Positions 54,257 through 62,782 of a DNA stretch of 64,000 bases are shown here, in pieces. A program made the translations under genes and the position numbers. Source of the stretch: Saccharothrix espanaensis DSM 44229 (GTDB taxonomy: Bacteria; Actinomycetota; Actinomycetes; Mycobacteriales; Pseudonocardiaceae). The notes under the pieces are model-generated. The model worked only from the letters and a program-made list of their open reading frames with translations. It ran no database searches and had not been told where the DNA came from. Position 1 is the stretch's first letter, and the number at the start of each line of letters is the position of its first letter. The DNA is taken from positions 6,014,001 to 6,078,000 of the forward strand of contig NC_019673.1 of the NCBI RefSeq assembly GCF_000328705.1, written 5' to 3'.

Positions 54257-54514
54257 TTCTCCCCCTTCTCCGGTGAATTCGAATACCGACACGACCACTC
54301 TTCAGCAGGATCGGTGCGCGGGCATCGGTACAAGCGCACCGCTGCCGACCGGTCGACCTGTAGTTCTTTCTGGTCCAGAGGTGACTATTTCCCCGACGGG
54401 GAAGAACGTGAACGGGCTGACCACTGGCGGGGTGGACGAATTCCAGCTCACGACCCCTTGTCGGGCTAGCAGATGTGTACGTATACTCATAATTGTCGAG
54501 GGAGGCCGGACGTC
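54257..54514. promoter_or_regulatory. Divergent promoter region of the thiopeptide operon
   Basis: These 258 bases separate the precursor (minus) from the EXLDI/RHH gene (plus). The plus-strand part at 54,470-54,514 holds the EXLDI operator and -10. The promoter of the precursor should lie within about 54,280-54,420; no clear consensus was identified there. Confidence 0.5.
54471..54493 (+). promoter_or_regulatory. EXLDI/RHH promoter with GTACGTATAC operator
   Basis: AGATGTGTACGTATACTCAT, followed by AATT, contains ATGTGTA, the 10-mer GTACGTATAC (54477-54486) and -10-like hexamers TATACT or CATAAT. The 10-mer recurs in opposite orientation in front of the other EXLDI gene at 41,805. Binding of an RHH protein here would block its own promoter. 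Confidence 0.65.
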
Positions 54515-55081
54515 ATGCCCAACAAGACGATCTACGTCGCGGATGGCGATGTCGCGCTCTACCAGCGCGCGCAGGAACTATCGGGAGGAAATCTGTCGTC
54601 CGCCATCGGACAAGCGCTCCGGCGCTTCGTGGAAGTCCAGGAAGCGAGCCTCGAAGGATTCGAGGAGATCGAGGTTCGCGTGGGTTCCGCGGGCGTTTAC
54701 CGCCGCAAGCGGTTCCTCGCCCGGCGCATCGCCAGTTGGCAGGTCAAAGCCGATGGCGGGTTCACCGTGTACTACGCGGCGTTCTTGACCAGGAACGGGC
54801 GGTACGCGGTGCACACCAAGAAGGTGGCCGGAGCGGTGGAAGCGCCCGATCACACCGCGTTGCCCGGCGAAGCAGGCTGGCCCGGTGCGATGAGGTGGCA
54901 GGACGTGAACGAGTACTGGGACAACGCGACGTTCCAGAACTCGGGGGAGCCCTGGGCGGCCGAACTCGATCTGCTCGTCTTCGAGGATTTCGACGAGTTG
55001 CAGGAGGCGGTGCCCGCGGAGCTCGCGCGGCTCGCCGAGATGAATGCCCGACAGTACCCGGTGGAGGAACTGGACATCTGA
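54515..55081 (+). CDS. EXLDI family protein with N-terminal ribbon-helix-helix domain
   Basis: This 188-residue protein ends in 'PVEELDI', the EXLDI motif. Residues ~1-45 ('KTIYVADGDVALYQRAQELS', 'GGNLSSAIGQALRRFVEVQE') read as a ribbon-helix-helix DNA-binding unit, so it likely represses its own promoter and the related one at 41.8 kb. The following ~130 residues match the shorter EXLDI protein that precedes the ABC genes and probably form a ligand-sensing domain. ATG 54515 has GAGGGAGG upstream. The neocarzinostatin-like gene begins 48 bp later on the same strand. Confidence 0.8.
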   Translation: MPNKTIYVADGDVALYQRAQELSGGNLSSAIGQALRRFVEVQEASLEGFEEIEVRVGSAGVYRRKRFLARRIASWQVKADGGFTVYYAAFLTRNGRYAVHTKKVAGAVEAPDHTALPGEAGWPGAMRWQDVNEYWDNATFQNSGEPWAAELDLLVFEDFDELQEAVPAELARLAEMNARQYPVEELDI

Positions 55082-55129
55082 CGTCCCGATCCGGCCGCCG
55101 GTGCTCCCCGATATTGACCAGGAGGAAGA

Positions 55130-55588
55130 ATGGGCTCGTTCGACCGGTTATCCCGCTCATCCGCAATCGCGGCCGCGGCCATCGCGGCGTTCGGGTTGTT
55201 CACGGCCGCCGGTACGACGGCGACGGCCGCAGCGTCCACCCTGGACGCTCCGGCGGTGAGCGCCACCCCCGCCACCGGGCTCTCCCACGGCGACACGGTC
55301 TCCGTGTCGGTGTCCGGCTTCACCGCCGACTCGTCGGTGCTGCTCGGTGAGTGCGTGGCGGTTCCGAGCGGTGTGGCGTGCGCCAGGGACAACGGTGCGA
55401 TCCTCACGATCGACGGCAGCGGAGGTGCCTCGACCTCGATCTCGGTGCTGCGCACCTTCGAGGCGTTCACCAGCGACGGCCAGTCCATCGGCGTGGTGGA
55501 CTGCGACACCGTGGCCGGTGGCTGCTCGCTCAACGTCGCGGGACAGGGGCTGGTGGAGACGGCCTCGGCCTCCCTCTCGTTCGCCTGA
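55130..55588 (+). CDS. Secreted neocarzinostatin-family protein
   Basis: This 152-residue protein has a signal peptide (residues ~1-37, 'AIAAAAIAAFGLFTAAGTTA') and a mature domain of ~113 residues matching the neocarzinostatin/macromomycin immunoglobulin-like fold: 'VSATPATGLSHGDTVSVSVS', 'CVAVPSGVACARD', 'STSISVLRTFEAFTSDGQSI', 'VVDCDTVAGGCSLNVAGQG'. Both disulfide pairs of the family are present. Apoproteins of this fold bind and stabilise enediyne chromophores; relatives of unknown role also occur. No enediyne polyketide synthase is in the window. Placement beside a thiopeptide cluster suggests a carrier or sequestering role, but this is an inference. ATG 55130 follows GGAGGAA. Confidence 0.82.
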   Translation: MGSFDRLSRSSAIAAAAIAAFGLFTAAGTTATAAASTLDAPAVSATPATGLSHGDTVSVSVSGFTADSSVLLGECVAVPSGVACARDNGAILTIDGSGGASTSISVLRTFEAFTSDGQSIGVVDCDTVAGGCSLNVAGQGLVETASASLSFA

Positions 55589-55839
55589 ACCACCTGCGGC
55601 CGAGCCGTGACCACCTCCGTGAGCCCAGGCGCCGGGACCACGAGGTGATCGACCGGCCGTGAACACACGAGCAGGGCTCCGGACCGGGAACCGGTCAAGG
55701 GCCCTGTTCGTCGTCGCCGAGCCCGCACACCCTCGCCCGAACGGCTTCCTCGGCTCCGACTCGGCGTGCTGAGCAAGTCCCCCGTCATGGCCCAGTGGGC
55801 ACCGCACGGCGTCGCCACCCGCGATCGCAAACGGGAACC

Positions 55840-56045
55840 GGTCGGGCCATTTGAGCGCGAAGTCGGCTCCCTGATCGCGTCGTCGGCCGCGGTCGTGGGA
55901 CCGGCCGCCATCTGGAACGTGTGGAGCTGGTCCGGGAACTCGTCGAGACGGACCTCTACGCCGGCGGCCCGCAGTCGCCGTGCCAGCCGTCTGCGGTCGT
56001 CCAGCAACGCCTCCGGGGCACCGACCTGGAAATAGACAGCGGCAA
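55840..56045 (-). pseudogene. Remnant of an alpha/beta hydrolase (HSL-like esterase)
   Basis: About 60 residues on the minus strand match the C-terminal end of alpha/beta hydrolase fold-3 esterases: 'AVYFQVGAPEALLDDRRRLA', then 'EVRLDEFPDQLHTFQMAAG', which contains the catalytic-His region. The rest of the ~300-residue protein, including the nucleophile, is missing. Confidence 0.65.
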
Positions 56046-56076
56046 TCCGCGCGGATCGGCGTGCAGGTGGCGCCAA

Positions 56077-56448
56077 CGGATCGCACGGGTCCGCCCCTAC
56101 CAAGCCACGATCGAGACGCTCGCCGAGTCGGGATACGCGGGCGCCTCGTTCGCGCGGATCGCCAAGCGTGCCGGGTTGAGCAGCCCGGGGCTGCTCTCCT
56201 ACCACTTCGCCGATTAGGACGAGCTGATCGGTCAGGTGGTCGCGCACATCTACGGCACCGGCGGTGCTCAGATCCGCCCAGCCGCCGACCAAGCCGTGTC
56301 AAGTGCCGACACGCTGCTGGCGTTCGTGGCGGGCAGCATCGCGTTCTACGACTCACACCGCACCCAGATGCGCGCGTTGATACAGATCCTCAACGGCCAC
56401 CCCCAGGCGCGCGAGCGCTGGGTGGACCAAGCCAATTGCTGCCCGTGA
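56077..56448 (+). pseudogene. TetR family regulator with in-frame stop
   Basis: The frame reads 'ATIETLAESGYAGASFARIA', 'KRAGLSSPGLLSYHFAD', then TAG at 56216-56218, then 'DELIGQVVAHIYGTGGAQIR' and a C-terminal part that breaks off after 'ERWVDQ'. The HTH is intact up to the stop, but the N-terminus and C-terminus are also truncated. It lies beside the esterase remnant, as TetR-esterase pairs usually do, so the pair decayed together. Confidence 0.7.
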
Positions 56449-56724
56449 TGAGTGCCGAGTTCACCCGTGGGGTGTCTCCATGCCACGGCGCAAGCGCCGT
56501 CCCAACCTCCGAAAGGGCGCCGTACGCGGCTTGACGTCCTATCCCACGGCCGTCTCGATCTCGGCCCGCACCTCGTACGCCCACTGTCGCGGCGAAGGCG
56601 GCCGGTTTACGTCCTCCATCGCGGCGTGCGATCAACGAACGGAGCGGTAGCCATGGCCACAGGCGCTCCTCCCCCGCGAGCATCGCTGTCCGGTAGAAGG
56701 TGCGCACACGACGCCCCAGTTGCC

Positions 56725-57738
56725 CTACTGGATCAAGGAGTTCCCCCCGGCGCGTGCGGCGCGGCGGGCCAGTTCGGTGAAAGCGGTCCGCAGGGGTGGT
56801 GGGCCGATGACCTCGATCTCGGTGTCGAAGCGCGCCAGCTGCGCCGCGAGCGCGGGCCAGGACCAGGAACCGGTCCTCAGCCTGGTCCTGGTGGGACCGG
56901 CCTGTTCGGCGACGCCGTCTCCGGCGAACGGTGCCACCTCGGTGATGGGGAGCCCGAGGATCACCTCCCCCTGGCACGGCCAGGCGTCGACGCTGTCGGA
57001 ACCCTTGAACCGCGCGGAAAGGAAGGTGACGACGTCCCCGCCGGGCACCTGTCGCGCGGTGAAGCGCGGCCCGTTGGGGACGCGGAGCGTCATCCGGTCC
57101 ACGCGGTGGATGCGCCAGTCCTCGCGCTCGGCGCTCCACCCGACGAGGTACCAGCGACCGGCCCGGACCACCAGGTGGTGCGGTTGCGTCCGGCGGGGCT
57201 CCCGCGGCCCGTCGTCGTCGCCGCCCGGTGAGCGGTAGTCGAACCGCAACTCCTCGCGGGCCCGGATGGCATCACTCACCGCCAGCAGCAGGTCGACGTC
57301 CACCCGCGGGTCGCCGCCGCGCCCGGCCGATTCGGCGGCGGTGACGTCGAGGGTGTCGACGCGATGGCGCAGCCGGGACGGCAGGACCTGCCGCACAGTC
57401 GAGAGAGCCCGCACAGCGGCCTCCCCGACACCCGCACCCGCTGCCGCCGCCATCCGCAACGCCACGACGAGCGCGACCGCCTGCTCCTCGTCGAACAGCA
57501 GCGGCGGCACCTGACCGCCCGCGTCCAGCCGGTAGCCGCCGTCCGGACCCTTCACCGCACCGATCAGGTAACCGAGCTCGCGCAACCGATCCACGTCACG
57601 GCGCACGGTCCGTTCACTCACACCCAGCCGCTGGGCGAGCAGTGGTCCTGGCCAGTCGCGGCGCACCTGCAACATCGACAACAACGCGAGCAACCGGCCG
57701 GACGTGGTCGTCGACGAGGAGATCGGCATGTTCCCCAT
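56725..57738 (-). CDS. WYL-domain (YafY-like) transcriptional regulator
   Basis: This 337-residue protein has an N-terminal winged helix ('RLLALLSMLQVRRDWPGPLL', 'GVSERTVRRDVDRLRELGY') and a WYL domain ('HHLVVRAGRWYLVGWSAER' with the W-Y-L triad), followed by a WCX region. Such regulators sense ligands such as nucleotides or nucleic acids through the WYL fold. It is divergent from a VOC-family protein with a shared inverted repeat between them, so it likely represses it. ATG 57738 is used; ATG 57729 is possible. Confidence 0.9.
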   Translation of the reverse strand: MGNMPISSSTTTSGRLLALLSMLQVRRDWPGPLLAQRLGVSERTVRRDVDRLRELGYLIGAVKGPDGGYRLDAGGQVPPLLFDEEQAVALVVALRMAAAAGAGVGEAAVRALSTVRQVLPSRLRHRVDTLDVTAAESAGRGGDPRVDVDLLLAVSDAIRAREELRFDYRSPGGDDDGPREPRRTQPHHLVVRAGRWYLVGWSAEREDWRIHRVDRMTLRVPNGPRFTARQVPGGDVVTFLSARFKGSDSVDAWPCQGEVILGLPITEVAPFAGDGVAEQAGPTRTRLRTGSWSWPALAAQLARFDTEIEVIGPPPLRTAFTELARRAARAGGNSLIQ

Positions 57739-57751
57739 GGTCGCACCATTA

Positions 57752-57770
57752 GCGGACGTTCCCTGTCCGC
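57752..57770. promoter_or_regulatory. WYL regulator operator candidate
   Basis: GCGGACGTTCCCTGTCCGC has 6-bp perfect arms and a 7-bp centre. It lies 14 bp upstream of the WYL regulator start and 73 bp before the VOC gene, as expected for a shared divergent operator. Confidence 0.65.
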
Positions 57771-57842
57771 CACCTCCGTCACGATGGTGTCGCCGCCGGG
57801 AATCACCGACGGCGAACACCACTTCTCGAAGGACCACACATC

Positions 57843-58310
57843 ATGTCGATCAACGCTGTCGCGCACCTGAACTTCCACGGCCAGGCCAGGGAAGCCCTGG
57901 AGTTCTACCGGTCGGTGTTCGACGGGAAAGCCACCCTCGCCACCTACGGCGACTTCGGCATGCCCGCCGGGCTGCCCGACGCCGAGAAGGTGGTGTTCGG
58001 CCAGGTCGTCGCCGACAACGGCTTCCGGGTCATGGCCTACGACGTGCCGGGAGAAAGCATCCCCGTCGCCCAGGGTGCGTCCACCACGCGCCGGGAGAAC
58101 GGCACCACGATCACCGAGCAGCCCTTCTTCCTCTCCGTCCGCGGGGAAACGGTCGACGAGGTCACCGAGTACTGGAATCGCCTCGCCGAAGGCGCGACGG
58201 TCATCGAGGCTTTCGGCCCCGCACCGTGGGCACCCGCCTTCGGGATGCTGACCGACCGCTTCGGCGTCACCTGGATCCTCGACGTGGCAGCCGGATACAG
58301 CCAGTCTTGA
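57843..58310 (+). CDS. VOC family (PhnB-like) protein
   Basis: This 155-residue protein has the paired beta-alpha-beta-beta-beta modules of the vicinal oxygen chelate superfamily: 'INAVAHLNFHGQAREALEFY', 'FYRSVFDGKATLATYGDFG' and the closing 'FGMLTDRFGVTWILDV', the pattern of PhnB/3-demethylubiquinone-like VOC proteins. Metal or substrate is not known. It is controlled by the divergent WYL regulator and followed by a strong terminator. Confidence 0.88.
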   Translation: MSINAVAHLNFHGQAREALEFYRSVFDGKATLATYGDFGMPAGLPDAEKVVFGQVVADNGFRVMAYDVPGESIPVAQGASTTRRENGTTITEQPFFLSVRGETVDEVTEYWNRLAEGATVIEAFGPAPWAPAFGMLTDRFGVTWILDVAAGYSQS

Positions 58311-58316
58311 GGTTGT

Positions 58317-58351
58317 GACGCCGAGGGACGGCCTTGCCGTCCCTCGGCGTC
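58317..58351 (+). terminator. Strong hairpin terminator after VOC gene
   Basis: GACGCCGAGGGACGGC and GCCGTCCCTCGGCGTC form a perfect 16-bp stem around CTT, beginning 7 bp after the VOC stop codon. No clear U-run follows. Confidence 0.85.
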
Positions 58352-58602
58352 GCAGGCGCGGCCCGGCGGCCGATAGCGGCGATGACAGGACTTCGATGTC
58401 GGGATCAGGACACAACCGTCGCGATCCACTGGAGCACCGCTGGCGTTGGTCCTGGGCGCGATCTTGACTCATGCCGGTGAGCACGAACGCGACCTTGGCG
58501 AACCCGCGTTGTCCGATCCCGGCCGCGCGCAGCGCGCTGATCACTGGGTGGATCGCCTGTACTTCGGCGTCGCTTGGCGTCGGGCAGTTGTGGGACTCGC
58601 GC

Positions 58603-60126
58603 CTAGTTCTCCGGGCTGCCGAACCAGCGGGCTGCGCCACCGGCGAACTCCTCCAAAGCGGGAACGTCCTCGGTGGCCCATGCCACGACGCCGTCAGGAC
58701 GGATCAACAGGGCGCGCTGACCGAGGTCGTTGCGCGCTTTCCCTGCGACGTAACGGATCTTGCCGGCCCAGCCCGTGGCCGTGGCCTCCAGCGGGCGGTC
58801 GCTGCCGAAGTCGAGCGCGATGCCCTGGCCCTGGCGCATCAACTCGCCGAGGCGGAGGCCGTCCTCGAAGCGGAAGTCGGGGGCGGTCCGGCCGACCAGC
58901 GGATGCACGTTGCCCAGGTCGTAGCGGTCGAACAGACCCGATGTCTTCCGGTATGCGTGCGTCGTTCCGTCGGCAGTGCTCATCAGGTCGTGGACCAGCC
59001 GCCGCAGCGCGAGGGCGTTGGGGCCCGGCTTCATGGTCGCCACCTGGGCGCGTGACCAGTCGAGCACCGAGGCACCGACCGGATGGCGCTCGCTGGTGTA
59101 GGTGTCGAGCAAGCCGTCGGGCGCGTGCCCGTGCACGGTGGCGGCGAGCTTCCAGCCGAGATTCACGGCATCGCCGAGGCCCAGGTTGAGACCTTGACCG
59201 CCGAGCGGGGAGTGGATGTGCGCGGCGTCGCCGGCGAGCAGCACGCGGCCCGCGCGGTAGGTCGTCACCTGCATCGCGCGGTCGGTGAAACTCGATGCCA
59301 GGTGGACATCGGTCAGCGTCACGTCGGTGTCGGTGATGCGACGCAGGACCGTCTGGAGGTGCTCACGGGTCAGCGGCGCGGTGCGGTCGAACCTGCCGCC
59401 GTCGAAGTCCATCAGGCCCAGGTGACCCTCGAAGGGCGTCCGCAGGTACATGCCGTGGGGTGTCAGGGTGAAGCCGAGCGGCAGTTGCCGAGGGTCGGCG
59501 AAGGTGACGCGCGCGGTGTAGCCGGTGAACAGCGGTTCCGTGCCGACGAAGTCGAAGCCGGCGAGCCGGCGGACCGTGCTGCGACCGCCGTCGCATCCCA
59601 CCAGCCAGCGCGCCCGGTACTCCCGTCCGTCCGCCGTGGCGATCACGGCCTCGTCGTCCTGGCGCACGGCCGTGACCGGGGCACCCCGGATGACCTCCAC
59701 GCCGAGTTCGGCGGCCCACGGCGACAGCACCGCCGAGACCGCCTCAAGACTGGTCATGAAGCCTTCCATCGCCGGACTGGGCAGCCGGAAGGGCAAAGCG
59801 GAGGTGTCGATGGCGGCGGCGTCGAGGCCCATCCCCCCGAAATGGCTCACATCACGGGGTGCCGGCGCTTCGACCGCTTCAGCAGCCGCGCCGACCCGGT
59901 TCTCGTCGGCGCCGGAAGCGCGCACCACCGCCGCGAGCAGACCCCGGCGGTAGAACGCCTCGGCCGACCCGGCGGTCAGGCCCCGCAACCCGAGCGGGAG
60001 CGCCTGAAACGGCGAGCCGGGTTCCCGGTCGCGTTCGAGGACCAGCACCGAGCAACCGGACAGAGCGAGTTCGCCTGCCAGGAACAGCCCGACCGGGCCG
60101 CCGCCGACGATCAGCACGTCGTGCAT
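58603..60126 (-). CDS. FAD-dependent aromatic monooxygenase (group A, PgaE/RdmE-like)
   Basis: This 507-residue flavoprotein has the FAD motif 'VLIVGGGPVGLFLAGELA', the 'GCDGGRSTVRRLAGFDF' motif and 'GRVLLAGDAAHIHSPLGGQG', with a C-terminal thioredoxin-like domain from ~400. Such enzymes hydroxylate aromatic polyketides or detoxify antibiotics such as tetracyclines and rifamycins with NAD(P)H and oxygen. ATG 60126 follows AGGGGGA. A TetR gene lies 49 bp upstream on the same strand; the pair probably forms one transcription unit under the 37-bp palindrome. Confidence 0.9.
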   Translation of the reverse strand: MHDVLIVGGGPVGLFLAGELALSGCSVLVLERDREPGSPFQALPLGLRGLTAGSAEAFYRRGLLAAVVRASGADENRVGAAAEAVEAPAPRDVSHFGGMGLDAAAIDTSALPFRLPSPAMEGFMTSLEAVSAVLSPWAAELGVEVIRGAPVTAVRQDDEAVIATADGREYRARWLVGCDGGRSTVRRLAGFDFVGTEPLFTGYTARVTFADPRQLPLGFTLTPHGMYLRTPFEGHLGLMDFDGGRFDRTAPLTREHLQTVLRRITDTDVTLTDVHLASSFTDRAMQVTTYRAGRVLLAGDAAHIHSPLGGQGLNLGLGDAVNLGWKLAATVHGHAPDGLLDTYTSERHPVGASVLDWSRAQVATMKPGPNALALRRLVHDLMSTADGTTHAYRKTSGLFDRYDLGNVHPLVGRTAPDFRFEDGLRLGELMRQGQGIALDFGSDRPLEATATGWAGKIRYVAGKARNDLGQRALLIRPDGVVAWATEDVPALEEFAGGAARWFGSPEN

Positions 60127-60175
60127 GGGAATTCCCCCTGGTGAGAAGACCGACGGGCGAACCCTGCCGGGTGGG

Positions 60176-60874
60176 TCAGCGCAGACGCGCCAGGCCGTCG
60201 AGGACGATGGCGATGCCGGCGAGGAACTGCTCGCGGTCGTCGTGCTCCTTGGCCTGGTCCACGATGGCGTGCATGAACGGGTAGGTCTCGGCGTCGAGTT
60301 CCCGCCACGTCGTGGACAGCGCGTTAAAGAACTCTTCGCGGTCCACATCGGACGGTTCCCCCGCGGTGTCCCCGTCGAGACGGGCGTGCTGGCTGACCGC
60401 TCCGAGGATGTAGTGCACGAGTGTCGACGTCGCGTTGAACCAAGAGGCTCGTGGGACGCCCAACGCGCCCACCTGGCGGCCAATCCTCTCGAAGACCTCG
60501 ACCGTCACCGGTCCCGCCGGGTTGCGGACGATCTGGAGGGTCAGCCGCGTGGCGAGCCACCGGTGTTCGGCTATCGCGTCGAACAGGGCCAGCGCGACCG
60601 CGCGGATCTCCTGCTCGGGCGCGGCACCCGTCTGATGAGGCTTGGCCGCGAGAGCCGCCGCGACGATCGTTTCCGTTGCCGCGTCGAGCAGTTCGTTCCT
60701 GGTGCCCACGTGGTGGTAGACCGCCCCGGACCCGGTTGCCAGCCGCTCGGTCATCGCCCGAACGGTCAGCGCGCCCTCGCCACCCGAATCGAGCAGTTCG
60801 ATCGCCGCATCGAGGACCTGCTCCCGGGAGAGCACCTGGTTGCGCCGCCGGGGCCGGTCGGCTCGTGTCGTCAC
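60176..60874 (-). CDS. TetR family transcriptional regulator (TetR_C-type ligand domain)
   Basis: This 232-residue repressor has HTH 'GALTVRAMTERLATGSGAVY' then 'HHVGTRNELLDAATE', the arrangement of TetR-class proteins that regulate flavin monooxygenases. The start GTG 60874 lies just downstream of a long palindrome at 60893-60929. It is probably autoregulated and also controls the adjacent monooxygenase. Confidence 0.9.
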   Translation of the reverse strand: MTTRADRPRRRNQVLSREQVLDAAIELLDSGGEGALTVRAMTERLATGSGAVYHHVGTRNELLDAATETIVAAALAAKPHQTGAAPEQEIRAVALALFDAIAEHRWLATRLTLQIVRNPAGPVTVEVFERIGRQVGALGVPRASWFNATSTLVHYILGAVSQHARLDGDTAGEPSDVDREEFFNALSTTWRELDAETYPFMHAIVDQAKEHDDREQFLAGIAIVLDGLARLR

Positions 60875-60892
60875 AGCGCCACCGTAACAGGA

Positions 60893-60929
60893 TTTGGAGC
60901 GATGCACCAACTTGGTGCATCGCTCCAAA
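60893..60929. promoter_or_regulatory. 37-bp near-perfect palindromic TetR operator
   Basis: The arms TTTGGAGCGATGCACCAA and its exact reverse complement flank a single C at 60911. The inner ATGCACCAA/TTGGTGCAT pair is a typical TetR site; the outer arms make it unusually long. It lies 18 bp upstream of the TetR start. Confidence 0.8.
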
Positions 60930-61082
60930 CCGGGCCACCGTGTCGTCGGATCTGGTGCCGCCCAAGCGAGGTGGAACCACAGCGGACGGCACACCATCCG
61001 ATGTGGACTGGCGTGCGCCGGGCTCCGGGAAAACCAGGTGGGCGTGCTGCGGGGCCTAGCCGGTCGTGCCGCAGGGGTTGCC

Positions 61083-61147
61083 GCCCGGGGCTGACGCTCG
61101 TACCGATGAGGAAGCCGGTCGAAGGTCCGTAGCGTCAGCCCCAGGGC
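61083..61147 (-). terminator. Long-looped inverted repeat after DUF1963 gene
   Basis: GGGGCTGACGCT (61087-61098) pairs with AGCGTCAGCCCC (61131-61142), with flanking CGCCC/GGGCG extending it. The loop is 32 bases. It follows the minus-strand DUF1963 stop by about 17 bp and may end its transcript, or it may be a duplicated regulatory site. Confidence 0.45.
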
Positions 61148-61163
61148 GGTGTCCGTTTCCCGC

Positions 61164-62078
61164 CTACTCGGTGAACATGGTGAACGACAGCGTTCGGTCG
61201 AAGCGCTTGTCGGCGAGATCGTCGCGACTGATCAGGAAGCACCCGTAGTGGACCTCGCTGTCCGTCGGGAACTGGGCGAGCGTCACCCATTCACGAGTCA
61301 GCCGGTACTTCTCCACCTCGCCCGGCTGGAACCGTTCCGATCCCGGGAAGTCCGAGTCGTCCAGCCGGCTCGTGATGCCGATGTGCGCCATCTGCGTCCA
61401 CGGGTCGTTCTGGCCGCCGATCTCCGAGCAGTACCCGCCGAGGTTGACCACCAGGCCTCGGTCGGATTCCGGCCAGAGCTCGTCGACCAGCTCGCACAGG
61501 TCATCGACGTGCTCCAGCTCGCCGAGCAGCTGCTCCTCGATCACCTGGTCCGACTCTTCGAAGTCGTACTCGTCGTCCTCGATCCACTCCGGCAGCTCCG
61601 GCTGGACCGACGCGGAAAGCGGGCGTTCGGGGGTGAGGAACGGGATGTCCTCGTGGAAGGGCGTCGTGCTGTCGTGGCCGGGCGGCGGTGACGCCACCGC
61701 CGTCTCCGCACCCGCCGGGACGTACACGACGCGAGCGAACTCCGGCACGTCCGTGCCGAGAGGAGCCAGCAGGTCGTTTTCGTGGTGCAGGAAGAACAGC
61801 AGCGAGCCGTCCTCGGGCAGGGGAAGCCCCCCGACCCGCGGGAGGACCGCACAGTCGACGGAAGCGACGAACGGTAACGGGGACCCGCTCCCGTCGCTCG
61901 GCCACTCCGCGCCCACCGGCAACCGGGGAAGCCCTCCCCGCTGACCGACCACCTGCTCGCCGTCGCCGGCAGATCCCAAGTGGATCGCGAATCGGAGGTG
62001 ATCGGTGAACTCGTCGATCTCGTCGTCCGGGATGCCCCGATCGATCGCCGCGCGGCGGAACTGGTTGTGATGATCCAT
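61164..62078 (-). CDS. DUF1963 (YwqG-like) family protein
   Basis: This 304-residue acidic cytoplasmic protein shows the DUF1963 pattern: 'QRGGLPRLPVGAEWPSDGSG', 'LPFVASVDCAVLPRVGGLPL', 'GSLLFFLHHENDLL', 'NLGGYCSEIGGQNDPWTQM'. Members of this family have no known catalytic role. ATG 62078 is chosen; a weak ribosome site precedes it. It stands alone between a TetR gene and a MarR gene. Confidence 0.82.
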   Translation of the reverse strand: MDHHNQFRRAAIDRGIPDDEIDEFTDHLRFAIHLGSAGDGEQVVGQRGGLPRLPVGAEWPSDGSGSPLPFVASVDCAVLPRVGGLPLPEDGSLLFFLHHENDLLAPLGTDVPEFARVVYVPAGAETAVASPPPGHDSTTPFHEDIPFLTPERPLSASVQPELPEWIEDDEYDFEESDQVIEEQLLGELEHVDDLCELVDELWPESDRGLVVNLGGYCSEIGGQNDPWTQMAHIGITSRLDDSDFPGSERFQPGEVEKYRLTREWVTLAQFPTDSEVHYGCFLISRDDLADKRFDRTLSFTMFTE

Positions 62079-62307
62079 GGTGCGGGATGATCGCAGACGA
62101 CTGGACATCACTCAACCCGGCCCGTGCAAAGCCGGCGCTCCCAGAACCTGTTCAGCCACAAGCACATGCCGACGTTCCGGAAGGCATGGGCCGCAAGCTT
62201 CCCACCGCGACCCGACCCGCGTTCGGCCGCGCCGACTCACGCCGTGCAGTTGCCGCGACAGAGGTTCCGGTCGGCTGCCTCGCCGGTTTCGTTGAGAGTG
62301 AACGGTG

Positions 62308-62769
62308 CTACGCGCGGTCGAGGGGCAAGGTGCCGGTCACGCCCCTCGCGTTCGCTGTTGCCGCACCGGTAAGGGAGTCGAGCAGGCCGGTGAGCAGACG
62401 GCGTTCGTCCGCGCGCAGGCGATCGATGAACGGCACGAGTGCCGCGCGGACCTCTTCTTGGACCTGTTCCGCCAGTTCGCGCCCCGCAGGTGTGATGAAG
62501 ACATCGACCGCACGGCGGTCTTCCGCCGACTTGCCCCGTGCGACGAGGCCCCGCCGCTCGGCCCGCTCGACGAGGCCGGACATCGTGGACTTGTCCAGGC
62601 CAAGGAACGCCGCCAGCTCGGCCATGCGCGGCCGGCGGTCACGCAGGAGACCGAGCACTCGCAACTGGGTGAGGGACAGGTCGTGCTCGGAGCCGATGCG
62701 GGTGAGCACGGCCATCACCCGGAAGGACGTCCGGACCAGAGCGTCCTCGAGCGCAACGTCGGATCTCAT
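62308..62769 (-). CDS. MarR family transcriptional regulator
   Basis: This 153-residue regulator has winged-helix elements 'LSLTQLRVLGLLRDRRPRMA', 'LAAFLGLDKSTMSGLVERAE' and 'VARGKSAEDRRAVDVFITPA'. It is divergent from a FAD monooxygenase; an AGTTTG/CAAACT inverted repeat lies over the predicted promoter in between. It probably represses the monooxygenase until an aromatic ligand binds. Confidence 0.9.
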   Translation of the reverse strand: MRSDVALEDALVRTSFRVMAVLTRIGSEHDLSLTQLRVLGLLRDRRPRMAELAAFLGLDKSTMSGLVERAERRGLVARGKSAEDRRAVDVFITPAGRELAEQVQEEVRAALVPFIDRLRADERRLLTGLLDSLTGAATANARGVTGTLPLDRA

Positions 62770-62782
62770 GCCCCGATCCTAC

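Noticed and set aside
55130..55588. Evidence of an enediyne cluster
   Set aside because: Only the apoprotein-like gene is present; no enediyne polyketide synthase or partner genes are in the window.
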